Below are positions 1 through 8,331 of a stretch of DNA of 64,000 nt, piece after piece (within the stretch, counting starts at the first letter, position 1; the number at the start of each line of letters is the position of its first letter). The DNA is from Melaminivora sp034675505 (GTDB taxonomy: Bacteria > Pseudomonadota > Gammaproteobacteria > Burkholderiales > Burkholderiaceae_C): NCBI GenBank assembly GCA_034675505.1, contig JAUCDD010000025.1, positions 310,001-374,000 on the forward strand. The letters are read 5' to 3'. The notes beneath the pieces were generated by a model. It searched no databases, had not been told where the DNA came from, and saw only the letters and a list, made by a program, of their open reading frames with translations. A program made the translations under genes and the position numbers.

Positions 1-592
1 GCGCCCGCCGGGTCGGCGCCCGCGCGCATGCCCAGCGCCATCGAGGCCGCCGCCGCCAGCAGCAGGCCGGCGCGCGCCGCCCCCGGCCCCAGGCGCCACA
101 GTCCCCACGCCAGCAGCGGGAACAGCAGGTAGAAGTGCTCCTCCACGGACAGCGACCACAGGTGCAGCAGCGGCTTGCCGTCCGACTGCCACGTCGAAGT
201 AGCCGGCCTCGCGCTGCAGCGCGAAGTTCTGCACAAAGCCGGCGCTGGCCGCGACGTGCTTGCCCAGGCGCTGCAGCTCGGACGGGGTGAGCAGCAGCGC
301 GCCGGCCGAAGGCTGCGCGGCCAGCACCAGCACCAGCGCCGGGAAGATGCGCCGCACGCGGTGCGCGTAGAACTCGGCGAAGCTGAAATCGCCGCGCTGC
401 AGGCTGCGCAGGATGATCCGCGAGATCAGGTAGCCGGAGATGACGAAGAACACGTCCACGCCGGCAAAGCCGCCGGCGCCAGGGCGGGGGAAAGGCGTGG
501 AAGGCCAGCACCGGCACCACGGCCAGCGCGCGCAGGCCGTCGATGTCGGGGCGGTAGGCGGGGTGGAAGTTGTGGCGCGCGGCAGGCGTCAT
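1..592 (-). pseudogene. Acyltransferase family 3 (OafA/YrhL type), frameshifted, 3' end off the window
   Basis: N-terminal part of an integral membrane acyltransferase that would modify a cell-surface glycan or lipid. Translating from the ATG ending at 592 gives the family opening RPDIDGLRALAVVPVLAFHA. The next blocks, GGFAGVDVFFVISGYLI and then KPLLHLWSLSVEEHFYLL, are both typical of the family but lie in different frames. The first shift maps to a run of five identical bases at 486-490 and the second to about 183-190; each is cured by removing one base. The gene reads leftwards and its C-terminal part lies outside the window. It is either a decaying gene or a locus with base-call errors. 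The family call is firm; the acyl substrate cannot be told. Confidence 0.8.
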
Positions 593-648
593 GGCAAGGC
601 AGCTGCAGCGGCGGCCGCAGCACAGGGGGGACTTTCGCGCAAGGCCGG

Positions 649-1411
649 TCAGCGGCCTTTTTCCAGCCGCTCGGCAAAGAACTCGGGCAGGCCGCCGGCG
701 CGCACCGCCGCCACCTCGGCCAGGTGGTCGTAGGCCACGCGGTGGAAGGTGATGCTGGCGACGCCCGGGTCGAACAGCGCGTACATGGCGCGCACGTCGC
801 CGTCGCGCGGCTGGCCGCACGAGCCGACGATGGCCAGCCACTGGCGGTGCGGCGGCACCGGCACCGGCACGCCCCGGCCGGGGAGCAAAACGCATCAGCT
901 TGGCCGTGGGCGTGAGGAAGTACAGCGCCTGCTCGTGCACGTGGCCGCTGAAGACGTAGCGGATCGCCGGGTCGAGCTGCGTGGCGGCGGCCATGCTGCG
1001 CTCGGCGGCGGCGCTGTCGGTGACGTAGTGCCAGCGCTGCGGCGCATCGGCGCTGGCGTGCACCAGCAGCACGTCGGGGCCGGCGCGGGCGGTGAGCGGC
1101 AGGCTGGCCAGGAAGTCGCGCTGCGGCGCGGCGAGGCGCGGGCCGGTCCACTGCGCGCTCACGCCCCCCAGGTTCTGCGCGGTCGCCGGCGGCGCGAGCG
1201 ACGCCTCGTCATGGTTGCCGCGCACCGCCAGCGCCCCTTCCCCGGCCACCAGCTGCATGCACAGGTCCAGCACCGGGCCGGGCTCGGCGCCATAGCCGAC
1301 CAGGTCGCCCAGCAGCGCGAACTGCCGGGCGCCCTGCGCGCGCGCGTGCGCTAGGCAGGCGGTGAACGCCGGCAGGTTGGCGTGGATATCCGACAGCAGC
1401 GCCAGTTTCAT
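649..1411 (-). pseudogene. Calcineurin-like metallophosphoesterase, one frameshift
   Basis: Metal-dependent phosphoesterase of about 253 residues once the frame is repaired. From the ATG ending at 1411 the protein starts MKLALLSDIHANLPAF (the D-x-H metal motif), followed by GDLVGYG, GNHD and FSGHVHEQ, the standard order for the YfcE/DUF2156-independent calcineurin-like fold. Around residue 180 the frame is lost and the conserved C-terminal part (HRQWLAIVGSCGQPRDGD) continues in another frame down to the stop at 649. Removing one base from the four-base run at 872-875 joins the frames. All metal ligands lie before the shift. It is on the same strand as, and 56 bases upstream of, the acyltransferase. 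The substrate is unknown. Confidence 0.8.
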
Positions 1412-1414
1412 GGT

Positions 1415-1469
1415 GTTTTAGCCATCAAGCCGGCGCCAGTTGCCGGCCTGTAGCTATTATTTTTGTAGT
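1415..1469 (-). repeat. Palindromic element, copy A (intergenic)
   Basis: Read on the minus strand it contains ATAGCTACA, then a G/C-rich middle ending GGCGCCGGCTTGA, then an A-rich tail. It sits about 15 bases after the hbd stop, on that gene's sense strand, before the phosphoesterase start. The frame corresponding to the coding copies hits TGA here. Confidence 0.7.
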
Positions 1470-1482
1470 GACGTTCAGGCGT

Positions 1483-2331
1483 TCAGTACTGGTACACGCC
1501 GCGCCCGCTCTTGCGCCCCAGGCGGCCGGCGGCCACGTATTCCTTGAGCAGCGGGCAGGGGCGGTACTTGCTGTCGCCGAATTCGGCCAGGTACACGTCC
1601 ATCACCGCCAGGCACACGTCCAGCCCGATCATGTCGGCCAGCGCCAGCGGGCCTATGGGCTGGTTGCAGCCCAGCTTCATGCCGGCGTCGATGTCCTCGG
1701 GCGTCGCCAGCCCCTCGGCCAGCACGAAGAAGGCCTCGTTGATCATGGGCACCAGGATGCGGTTGACGACGAAGCCGGGCGCGTTCTTCACGGTGATGGG
1801 GCTCTTGCCCAGGCGTTCGGCCAGTGCTTTCACCGCGTCGTGCGTTTCGTCGGAGGTCTGCAGGCCGCGGATCAGCTCGACCAGCGCCATCATGGGCACC
1901 GGGTTGAAGAAGTGCATGCCGATGAACTGCCCGGGCCGCGAGGTGGCGGCGGCCAGCTTGGTGATCGAGATCGACGAGGTGTTGGAGGCCAGGATGACCT
2001 CGGGGCCGACCAGCGCGTCCACCTGCTTGAGGATCTTCAGCTTGAGCTCGTAGTTCTCGGTCGCGGCCTCGATCACGATCTGCGCGCGCTTCAGGTCGTC
2101 GTAGCTTGTCGAGCCCTGGATGCGCGCCAGCGCCGCGTCCTTGTCCTGGGCGCTCATCTTGTCCTTCTTGATCAGCCGGTCCAGGCTGCCCGAGACGGTG
2201 GCGACGCCCTTTTGCACGGCGGCCTCCGAGACGTCCACCATCACCACCTCCAGCCCTGACACGGCGCAAGCCTGCGCGATGCCGTTGCCCATGGTGCCTG
2301 CCCCAATGATGCCCACGGTCGAAATCGTCAT
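1483..2331 (-). CDS. hbd: 3-hydroxybutyryl-CoA dehydrogenase
   Basis: Soluble NAD(P)-dependent enzyme interconverting 3-hydroxybutyryl-CoA and acetoacetyl-CoA, used in short-chain acyl-CoA and polyhydroxybutyrate-linked metabolism. The 282-residue product has the Rossmann motif GIIGAGTMGNG at residues 5-15, the SNTSSIS block, and the IGMHFFNPVPMMALVE signature with the catalytic histidine; the C-terminal domain ends GRLGRKSGRGVYQY. Its length equals that of classical Hbd. The ATG ending at 2331 is preferred over an upstream in-frame start because AGAAGG lies 8 bases before it and because the glycine-rich motif then begins near residue 5. It is divergent from the GMC oxidoreductase with about 100 bases between them. 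PaaH-type paralogues are longer; the exact physiological substrate is inferred. Confidence 0.9.
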   Translation of the reverse strand: MTISTVGIIGAGTMGNGIAQACAVSGLEVVMVDVSEAAVQKGVATVSGSLDRLIKKDKMSAQDKDAALARIQGSTSYDDLKRAQIVIEAATENYELKLKILKQVDALVGPEVILASNTSSISITKLAAATSRPGQFIGMHFFNPVPMMALVELIRGLQTSDETHDAVKALAERLGKSPITVKNAPGFVVNRILVPMINEAFFVLAEGLATPEDIDAGMKLGCNQPIGPLALADMIGLDVCLAVMDVYLAEFGDSKYRPCPLLKEYVAAGRLGRKSGRGVYQY

Positions 2332-2434
2332 ATAAAGAACCTTCTGGAAAACAAAGACAAACAAACCTTGCGATCGTATCGGCATTCAACCGGCGCGCCG
2401 CCGCGCTCGCATCCACCCAGGAGACAAACCCACC

Positions 2435-4027
2435 ATGTATGACTATGTCGTGATCGGCGGCGGCTCGGCCGGCTGCGTGCTGGCTGCGCGCCTGAGCGAG
2501 GACCCCGCCGTGCGCGTGTGCCTGCTGGAGGCGGGCGGGCCGGACGCCAGCGCCCTCATCCACTGCCCGGCCGGGCTGGCGGCCATGGCCGCGACCGGCG
2601 CGTTCAACTGGCGCATCAACACCACGCCGCAGCCCGGCCTGGGCGGGCGGCGGGGCTACCAGCCGCGCGGCAAGGTGCTGGGCGGCTCCAGCTCGGTCAA
2701 TGCCATGATCTACGCGCGCGGCCACGCCGCCGACTACGAGCACTGGCGCGAGCAGGGCAACGCCGGCTGGGGCTGGCAGGACGTGCTGCCCTACTTCAAG
2801 CGCGCCGAGCACAACGAGCGCGGCGCCGATGACTGGCACGGCGCCGGCGGGCCTTTGAGCGTGATGGACCTGCTCTCGCCGCACCGCATCAGCCGCGACT
2901 TCGTGCAGGCCGGCGTGCAGGCGGGCCACGCGCACAACCCGGACTTCAACGGCGCGCAGCTGGAGGGCGTGGGCCTGTACCAGGTCACGCACAAGGGCGG
3001 CGAACGCTTCAGCGTCGCCAAGGGCTATCTCACGCCGCACCTGGCGCGGCCCAACCTGCACGTCATCACCGGCGCGCACGCCACGCGCATCACCTTTGGC
3101 GAGGGGCGGCGCGCCACTGGCGTGGAATACCGCCAGGGCGGCCAGCTGCACACCGTGCAGGCCGCGCGCGAGGTGCTGCTGTCGGCCGGCGCGCTCTTGT
3201 CGCCACAGCTGCTGCTGCTCTCGGGCATTGGCCCCGGAGCCGAACTGCAGCGCTTCGGGATAGCCGTGGTACACGACCAGCCGGGCGTGGGCGAGCAGCT
3301 GCACGACCACGTGGACGTGGTGCTGGTGGCCAATGCGCCCAAGCTGACCGACCTGTTCGGCCTGTCGGCCACCGGCGCCTGGCGCGCATTCAAGGGCGTG
3401 CAGGAGTGGCGCCGCCAGCGCACCGGCATGATGACCACCAACTTCGCCGAGGCCGGCGGCTTCATCAGGAGCCAGCCGGGCGAGGCCGCGCCCGACCTGC
3501 AGCTGCACTTCGTGATCGGCAAGCTGGTCAACCACGGGCGCACGCCCAGCTGGGGGTACGGCTACTCGTGCCACGTGTGCCTGCTGCAGCCCAAGAGCCG
3601 CGGCAGCGTGCGCCTGGCCAGCGGCGACCCGCAGGCCGCGCCGCTGGTCGATCCGGCCTTCCTGGCCGACGAGGACGACCTGGCGCGCCTGGTGCGCGGC
3701 GTGCGCCTGACGCGCGCCATCCTGGGCCAGCCGGCCCTGGCGCGCCACGGCGCGCGCGAGGTGCCGGATTCGGGCCGCGCGCAAAGCGACGTCGAGGTGG
3801 CCGACTTCATCCGCCGCCGCGCCGACACCATCTACCACCCCGTGGGCAGCTGCCGCATGGGCCCGGATGAGCGCGACGTGGTGGACGACCAGCTGCGCGT
3901 GCGCGGCGTGCAGGGCCTGCGTGTGGTGGACGCCTCCGTCATGCCGCGCATCGTCAGCGGCAACACCAACGCGCCCACGGTGATGATCGCCGAGCGCGCG
4001 GCGGACCTGATCCGGCAGGCCGCCTGA
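2435..4027 (+). CDS. GMC-family FAD-dependent oxidoreductase (choline/alcohol dehydrogenase-like)
   Basis: Flavoprotein of 530 residues that oxidises an alcohol and passes electrons to an acceptor. The N-terminus carries the FAD-binding GGGSAGCVLAARLSE. The first GMC signature is KVLGGSSSVNAMIYARG near residue 90 and the second is LSAGALLSPQLLLLSGIGP near 255. The catalytic histidine is in YHPVGSCRMG and the C-terminal flavin contact is SGNTNAPTVMIAER. The start follows AGGAGAC by 9 bases. No signal peptide is visible, so it is probably cytoplasmic or inner-face peripheral, as for AlkJ/BetA relatives. The maoC-pta gene starts 22 bases downstream, so co-transcription is likely. Glycine betaine synthesis genes are absent nearby, so a choline role is not supported; an aliphatic alcohol or polyethylene-glycol-type substrate is equally possible. 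Confidence 0.85.
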   Translation: MYDYVVIGGGSAGCVLAARLSEDPAVRVCLLEAGGPDASALIHCPAGLAAMAATGAFNWRINTTPQPGLGGRRGYQPRGKVLGGSSSVNAMIYARGHAADYEHWREQGNAGWGWQDVLPYFKRAEHNERGADDWHGAGGPLSVMDLLSPHRISRDFVQAGVQAGHAHNPDFNGAQLEGVGLYQVTHKGGERFSVAKGYLTPHLARPNLHVITGAHATRITFGEGRRATGVEYRQGGQLHTVQAAREVLLSAGALLSPQLLLLSGIGPGAELQRFGIAVVHDQPGVGEQLHDHVDVVLVANAPKLTDLFGLSATGAWRAFKGVQEWRRQRTGMMTTNFAEAGGFIRSQPGEAAPDLQLHFVIGKLVNHGRTPSWGYGYSCHVCLLQPKSRGSVRLASGDPQAAPLVDPAFLADEDDLARLVRGVRLTRAILGQPALARHGAREVPDSGRAQSDVEVADFIRRRADTIYHPVGSCRMGPDERDVVDDQLRVRGVQGLRVVDASVMPRIVSGNTNAPTVMIAERAADLIRQAA

Positions 4028-4049
4028 CGCCAGCGGACAATCGGCCCGC

Positions 4050-5486
4050 ATGAACCTACCTGTTGAAACCGATCCCCTATGGATGGAGAACGTCACCTTC
4101 GACGAACTGGCCGTGGGCCAGTGCGCGCGCCTGGTGCGCACCGTGACGCTGGCCGACATCCAGGCTTTCGCCGCCGTCTCCGGTGACCTGAACCCCACGC
4201 ATTTGCAGCCCTCCTACGCCGGCGCCGGCCTGCCCGGCGGCGTGGTGGCGCACGGCATGCTGGGCGCGGCGCTGATCTCGGCGCTGCTGGGCACGCAGTT
4301 CCCCGGCCCGGGCACCGTGTACCTGGGCCAGGAGCTGCGCTTCGTGCAGCCGGTGCGCGTGGGCGACACGCTCACCGTCCTGGCCACCGTGGTGGCCAGG
4401 GACGTGCAGCAAAAGCACGTCGTGATGGACTGCCTGGTGAGCAACCAGCACGGCCAGGCAGTGCTGCAGGGCCAGGCGCGCCTGCTGGCGCCGGCGGCCA
4501 AGGTGCGCGTGCCGCGCGTCGATGCGCCGCAGATCCAGCTGTTCGACCCCGAGGCGCGCTTCAACGCGCTGCTGGACAAGGTGCAGGGGCTGCCCATCGT
4601 GCGCTGCGCGGTGGTGCATCCGGTGGATGCCGGCTCGCTGGCCGGCGCCATGGACGCGGCCAGCCACGGCCTGATCCAGCCGGTGCTGATCGGCCCCGAG
4701 GGGCGCATCCGCCGTGTGGCCGAGGAGGCTGGCATCAGCCTGCACGGCGCGACCATCATGGGGGTGGAGCACAGCCACGCCGCCGCCGAGATGGCCGCAG
4801 ACCTGGCTGCGCGCGGCGAGGCCGAGGCGCTGATGAAGGGCAGCCTGCACACCGACGAGCTGCTCCGCGCCATCCTGGCGCAGCCTCTGCTGCGCACCGG
4901 GCGGCGGCTGTCGCACGTCTTTCGCTTCGACGTGCCGCTGTACCCCAAGCCGCTGCTCATCACCGACGCGGCCATCAACATCCGGCCCACGCTGGCCGAG
5001 AAGATGGACATCATCCAGAACGCCATCGACTTCGCGCAGGTGCTGGGCACGCGCGAGCCGCGCGTGGCCATCCTGTCGGCGGTGGAGACGGTGAACGCCA
5101 ACATTCCCTCGACGCTGGACGCCGCCGCGCTGTGCAAGATGGCCGACCGCGGCCAGATCACCGGCGGGCTGCTGGACGGGCCGCTGGCATTCGACAACGC
5201 GATCTCCATGGACGCGGCGCGCATCAAGGGCATCGCCTCGCAGGTGGCGGGCCAGGCCGACATCCTGGCCGTGCCCGACCTGGAGAGCGGCAACATGGTC
5301 GCCAAGCAGCTGGAATACCTGGCCGGCGCCAGCGGCTCGGGCCTGGTGCTGGGCGCGCGCGTGCCGATTGCCCTGACCAGCCGCGCCGACGGCCCTCGCG
5401 CGCGCGTGGCCTCGGCCGTGCTGGCGGTGCTGGCCGCCGCGCACGAGCGCAAGAAGCAGGCCGACAACGCCTGGAAGCAGGGCTGA
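4050..5486 (+). CDS. Bifunctional MaoC-like enoyl-CoA hydratase / phosphate acetyltransferase
   Basis: Two-domain 478-residue protein. Residues about 15-150 form a MaoC hot-dog hydratase domain with the motif AVSGDLNPTHLQPSYA, which supplies the Asp/His pair of R-specific enoyl-CoA hydratases. Residues about 165-475 form a phosphotransacylase domain (PTA/PTB family), with EALMKGSLHTDELLRAIL in the middle and ALTSRADGPRARVAS near the end. The second domain exchanges acyl-CoA and orthophosphate to give acyl-phosphate plus CoA. The gene lies one base before the acetate kinase ORF, so the pair would convert acyl-CoA to acyl-phosphate to acid plus ATP. Preferred substrate (acetyl, propionyl or butyryl) is not evident. 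Confidence 0.9.
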   Translation: MNLPVETDPLWMENVTFDELAVGQCARLVRTVTLADIQAFAAVSGDLNPTHLQPSYAGAGLPGGVVAHGMLGAALISALLGTQFPGPGTVYLGQELRFVQPVRVGDTLTVLATVVARDVQQKHVVMDCLVSNQHGQAVLQGQARLLAPAAKVRVPRVDAPQIQLFDPEARFNALLDKVQGLPIVRCAVVHPVDAGSLAGAMDAASHGLIQPVLIGPEGRIRRVAEEAGISLHGATIMGVEHSHAAAEMAADLAARGEAEALMKGSLHTDELLRAILAQPLLRTGRRLSHVFRFDVPLYPKPLLITDAAINIRPTLAEKMDIIQNAIDFAQVLGTREPRVAILSAVETVNANIPSTLDAAALCKMADRGQITGGLLDGPLAFDNAISMDAARIKGIASQVAGQADILAVPDLESGNMVAKQLEYLAGASGSGLVLGARVPIALTSRADGPRARVASAVLAVLAAAHERKKQADNAWKQG

Positions 5487-5487
5487 G

Positions 5488-6714
5488 ATGGCACCGCAGG
5501 AGATGTCCATCCTGGCCGTCAACGCCGGTTCCTCGTCGCTGAAATTCTCGCTGCACCCCCTGGCGGGCGACCAGGCGCTGCCGCACGTGCTGTCGGGCAA
5601 CTTCCAGGGGCTGGAGCCTGGTGGCAGCCCGCAATGGGGCTGGCAGCGCCAGGCGGGCGACAAGCACCAGGGCGCGCTGGACGTGCCCCCGGGCGCCAGC
5701 AGCTTTGCCGCCGCGCTGGATGCGCTGCGCGCGCTCGTGCAGGGCCTGGCCGACGTGCCCGCGTTCGCCGCCGTGGCGCACCGCGTGGTGCACGGGGGCG
5801 GCGAGTTCACGGCCAGCGTGCGGGTGGATGACGCCGTGCTGGCGCGCCTGGCGCGCTACGAGTCGCTGGCGCCGCTGCACCAGCCGCACAACCTGGAGGG
5901 CATACGGCGATTTCGCGCGGCGTTTCCCGAGCTGCCGCAGATCGCCTGCTTCGACACGGCCTTCCACGCCACCATGCCCGAGGTGAACTACGCCTTTGCC
6001 CTGCCGCCCGAGGTCACGGCGCAGGGCGTGCGCCGCTACGGTTTCCACGGCCTGTCCTACCAGTACATCATGGGCGAGCTGCTCGCGCGCAGCGCGCGCG
6101 GCGCGGGCCGCGTGCTCATGGCCCACCTGGGCAACGGCGCCAGCCTGTGCGCCGCGCAGGGCGGCGCGAGCGTGGCCACCACCATGGGGTTTTCCGCGCT
6201 CGACGGCCTGGTCATGGGCACGCGGGCCGGCACGCTGGACCCGGGCGTGCTGCTGTACCTGCTGGAGCAGGGCTGGACGCACGACCGGCTGGAGACGCTG
6301 CTGTACAAGCAATCCGGCCTGCTGGGCGTGTCGGGCGTCTCGGCCGACATGCGCCGCCTGCGCGCCGAGGCCGCTGCCGGCCACCCGGGCGCGCTGCGCG
6401 CCCTGGCGCTGTTCACGCAGCGCGTGGTGCGCCAGAGCGGGGCGCTGGCCGCCTGCCTGCAGGGGCTGGACGTGCTGGCCTTCAGCGGCGGCATCGGCGA
6501 GAACGACGCCCAGCTGCGCCAGGACGTGTGCGAGCAGCTGCACTGGCTGGGCCTGCGCATCGACGCCGCGCGCAACCAGGACCCGGGCCTGCAGGCCTGT
6601 GCCATCCACACGCCGGACAGCCGCGTGGAGGTCTGGGTCGTGCCCACCGACGAGGGCCGCGTGGCTGCGCGCGAGGCGGCGGCGCTGCTGCAGGGCTTTC
6701 CTACAATGGGCTGA
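5488..6714 (+). CDS. ackA: Acetate/propionate kinase
   Basis: Cytoplasmic kinase of the ASKHA fold that makes ATP from acyl-phosphate and ADP. The 408-residue product shows NAGSSSLKFSL at the N-terminus, AVAHRVVHGG, DTAFHATMPEVNYAFALP, GFHGLSYQYI and HLGNGASLCA, all standard AckA blocks. The annotated ATG at 5488 is one base after the upstream stop; a second in-frame ATG five codons later (MSILAVNAGSSS) would fit the usual N-terminus better. Its stop TGA (6712-6714) shares its last base with the ATG of the following AAA gene, so the two are translationally coupled. Length matches the family (about 400). Confidence 0.92.
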   Translation: MAPQEMSILAVNAGSSSLKFSLHPLAGDQALPHVLSGNFQGLEPGGSPQWGWQRQAGDKHQGALDVPPGASSFAAALDALRALVQGLADVPAFAAVAHRVVHGGGEFTASVRVDDAVLARLARYESLAPLHQPHNLEGIRRFRAAFPELPQIACFDTAFHATMPEVNYAFALPPEVTAQGVRRYGFHGLSYQYIMGELLARSARGAGRVLMAHLGNGASLCAAQGGASVATTMGFSALDGLVMGTRAGTLDPGVLLYLLEQGWTHDRLETLLYKQSGLLGVSGVSADMRRLRAEAAAGHPGALRALALFTQRVVRQSGALAACLQGLDVLAFSGGIGENDAQLRQDVCEQLHWLGLRIDAARNQDPGLQACAIHTPDSRVEVWVVPTDEGRVAAREAAALLQGFPTMG

Positions 6715-8258
6715 TGACGCGCAAGAAGCTGCCCATTGGCATCCAGACCCTGGCCAAGATCCGTGGCCAGGACTGCTACTACGTCGACAAGACGCCCATC
6801 GCGCTGCAGTTGATCGAGCAGGGCTCGTACTTCTTCCTGTCGCGCCCGCGCCGCTTCGGCAAGAGCCTGTTCCTGGACACGCTCAAGGAGCTGTTCGAGG
6901 GTAACCGGGCGCTGTTCGAGGGGCTGTATGCCGAGCAGCACTGGGACTGGTCGGTGAAGTTTCCGGTGCTGCGCTTCAGCTTCGGCGGCGGGCTGCTGGG
7001 CTCGGTGGAGGACTTGCGCGCCAGCCTGGACGAGCAGCTCAGCGCTTTCGAGGCGCGCCACGCCCTGCCGGCCGAGTTCCCGGACGCACGCAGCCGTTTC
7101 AAGCGCCTGATCGTGCAGTTAGCTGAGCAGACCGGCCAGCGCGTGGTGGTGCTGATCGACGAATACGACAAGCCGATCCTGGACCGCATCGAAGATCAAG
7201 CCACGGCGCTTGAGCTGCGCGAGGTGCTGAAGGACTTCTACAGCGTCATCAAGGACAGCGACGCGCACGTGCGCTTTGCGTTCCTCACCGGCGTGTCCAA
7301 GTTCAGCAAGGTGAGCATTTTCTCGGGGCTGAACAACCTGCAGGACATCACCCTGGACCCGCGCTATTCGGCGATCTGCGGCTACACCGACGAGGACGTG
7401 GACACGGTCTTCGCGCCTGAGCTGCCCGGCCTGGACCGGGCCGGGATCCGCCGCTGGTACAACGGCTACAACTGGCGCGGCGAGTCGGTCTACAACCCCT
7501 TCGACGTACTGCTGCTGTTCAGCAACCGCGAGTTCCAGCCCTACTGGTTCGAAAGCGGCACGCCCACCTTCCTGGTCAAGCTGCTGGCGCAGCGCCGGCA
7601 GTTCACGCCCGACCTGGAGAACGTCTACGAATCCGCCACGCTCCTGTCCACCTTCGAGGTGGACAACATCGCCACCGAGGCGCTGCTGTTCCAGTCGGGC
7701 TATTTGACGATCGCCAGCGCCGAGCACCTGCCGGGACGCATCGGCCTGCGCCTGCGCTATCCCAACCTGGAGGTCAAGACCAGCCTGAACCATGCCCTGC
7801 TGGGCGTGTTGTGCGGCGACCTGGAGGGGCCGGCGCGCAGCATCCTGCGCATGTACCGGCTGCTGCAAGGCAACGACCTGGCCGGCGTGCGCGACCTGCT
7901 GCAGGCCTTTTTCGCCAGCATCCCGCACGACTGGCACCGCGCCAACCCGGTCGCGCGCTACGAGGGCTACTGGGCCAGCGTGTTCTACAGCTACTTCGCC
8001 GCGCTGGGCCTGGACATGGTGCTGGAGGACGCGACCAACCGAGGCCGCATCGACATGGCGCTGCGCTGGCTGGGCCAGACCTGGCTGTTCGAGTTCAAGG
8101 TGGTCGAGCGGGTGCCCGGCGGCCGCGCCCTGCAGCAGCTGCAGGACAAGAAATACGCCGATAAATACCGCGCCGACGGCCCGGTGCACCTGGTGGGCGT
8201 GGAGTTCAGCAGCGAGCAGCGCAACATCGTGGCCTTCGACACGCTGACGCTGGCGTGA
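6714..8258 (+). CDS. AAA-ATPase-like protein with C-terminal PD-(D/E)XK nuclease-fold domain
   Basis: A 514-residue protein of the AAA-ATPase_like plus DUF1703/PDDEXK_9 architecture. The N-terminal region has IGIQTLAKIRGQDCYYVDKT, then a Walker A-like FLSRPRRFGKSLFLDTL near residue 45 and a Walker B-like VVVLIDEYDKPIL near 140. FLTGVSKFSKVSIFSGLNNL follows near 195. The C-terminal domain ends with GRIDMALRW..WLFEFKVVE, which supplies the D and E-x-K of a PD-(D/E)XK site. The start overlaps the ackA stop by one base. The family is common and patchily distributed, often in accessory DNA; no function has been demonstrated that I can name. Nothing in the codon use marks it as recently acquired, but its link to ackA looks fortuitous. 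Confidence 0.85.
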   Translation: MTRKKLPIGIQTLAKIRGQDCYYVDKTPIALQLIEQGSYFFLSRPRRFGKSLFLDTLKELFEGNRALFEGLYAEQHWDWSVKFPVLRFSFGGGLLGSVEDLRASLDEQLSAFEARHALPAEFPDARSRFKRLIVQLAEQTGQRVVVLIDEYDKPILDRIEDQATALELREVLKDFYSVIKDSDAHVRFAFLTGVSKFSKVSIFSGLNNLQDITLDPRYSAICGYTDEDVDTVFAPELPGLDRAGIRRWYNGYNWRGESVYNPFDVLLLFSNREFQPYWFESGTPTFLVKLLAQRRQFTPDLENVYESATLLSTFEVDNIATEALLFQSGYLTIASAEHLPGRIGLRLRYPNLEVKTSLNHALLGVLCGDLEGPARSILRMYRLLQGNDLAGVRDLLQAFFASIPHDWHRANPVARYEGYWASVFYSYFAALGLDMVLEDATNRGRIDMALRWLGQTWLFEFKVVERVPGGRALQQLQDKKYADKYRADGPVHLVGVEFSSEQRNIVAFDTLTLA

Positions 8259-8266
8259 AGCAGGCG

Positions 8267-8323
8267 CTCCTGTTTCGGTAGCTGCCCACGACCGATCGGC
8301 GCGGGCGGCGAGCCAAAACCTCC
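8267..8323 (+). repeat. Palindromic element, copy I (weak, intergenic)
   Basis: Nine bases after the AAA gene stop. On the plus strand it reads GGTAGCTGCC, a G/C-rich centre, then GGCGAGCCAAAACC, matching the diverged copy G better than the coding copies. Included as a probable degenerate member only. Confidence 0.4.
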
Positions 8324-8331
8324 TGATTTAT

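Noticed and set aside
1475..4198. 907-codon minus-strand open frame
   Set aside because: It mixes antisense of the GMC gene with a wrong frame of hbd; low-complexity Arg/Ala/Gly/His composition typical of shadow frames in GC-rich DNA.
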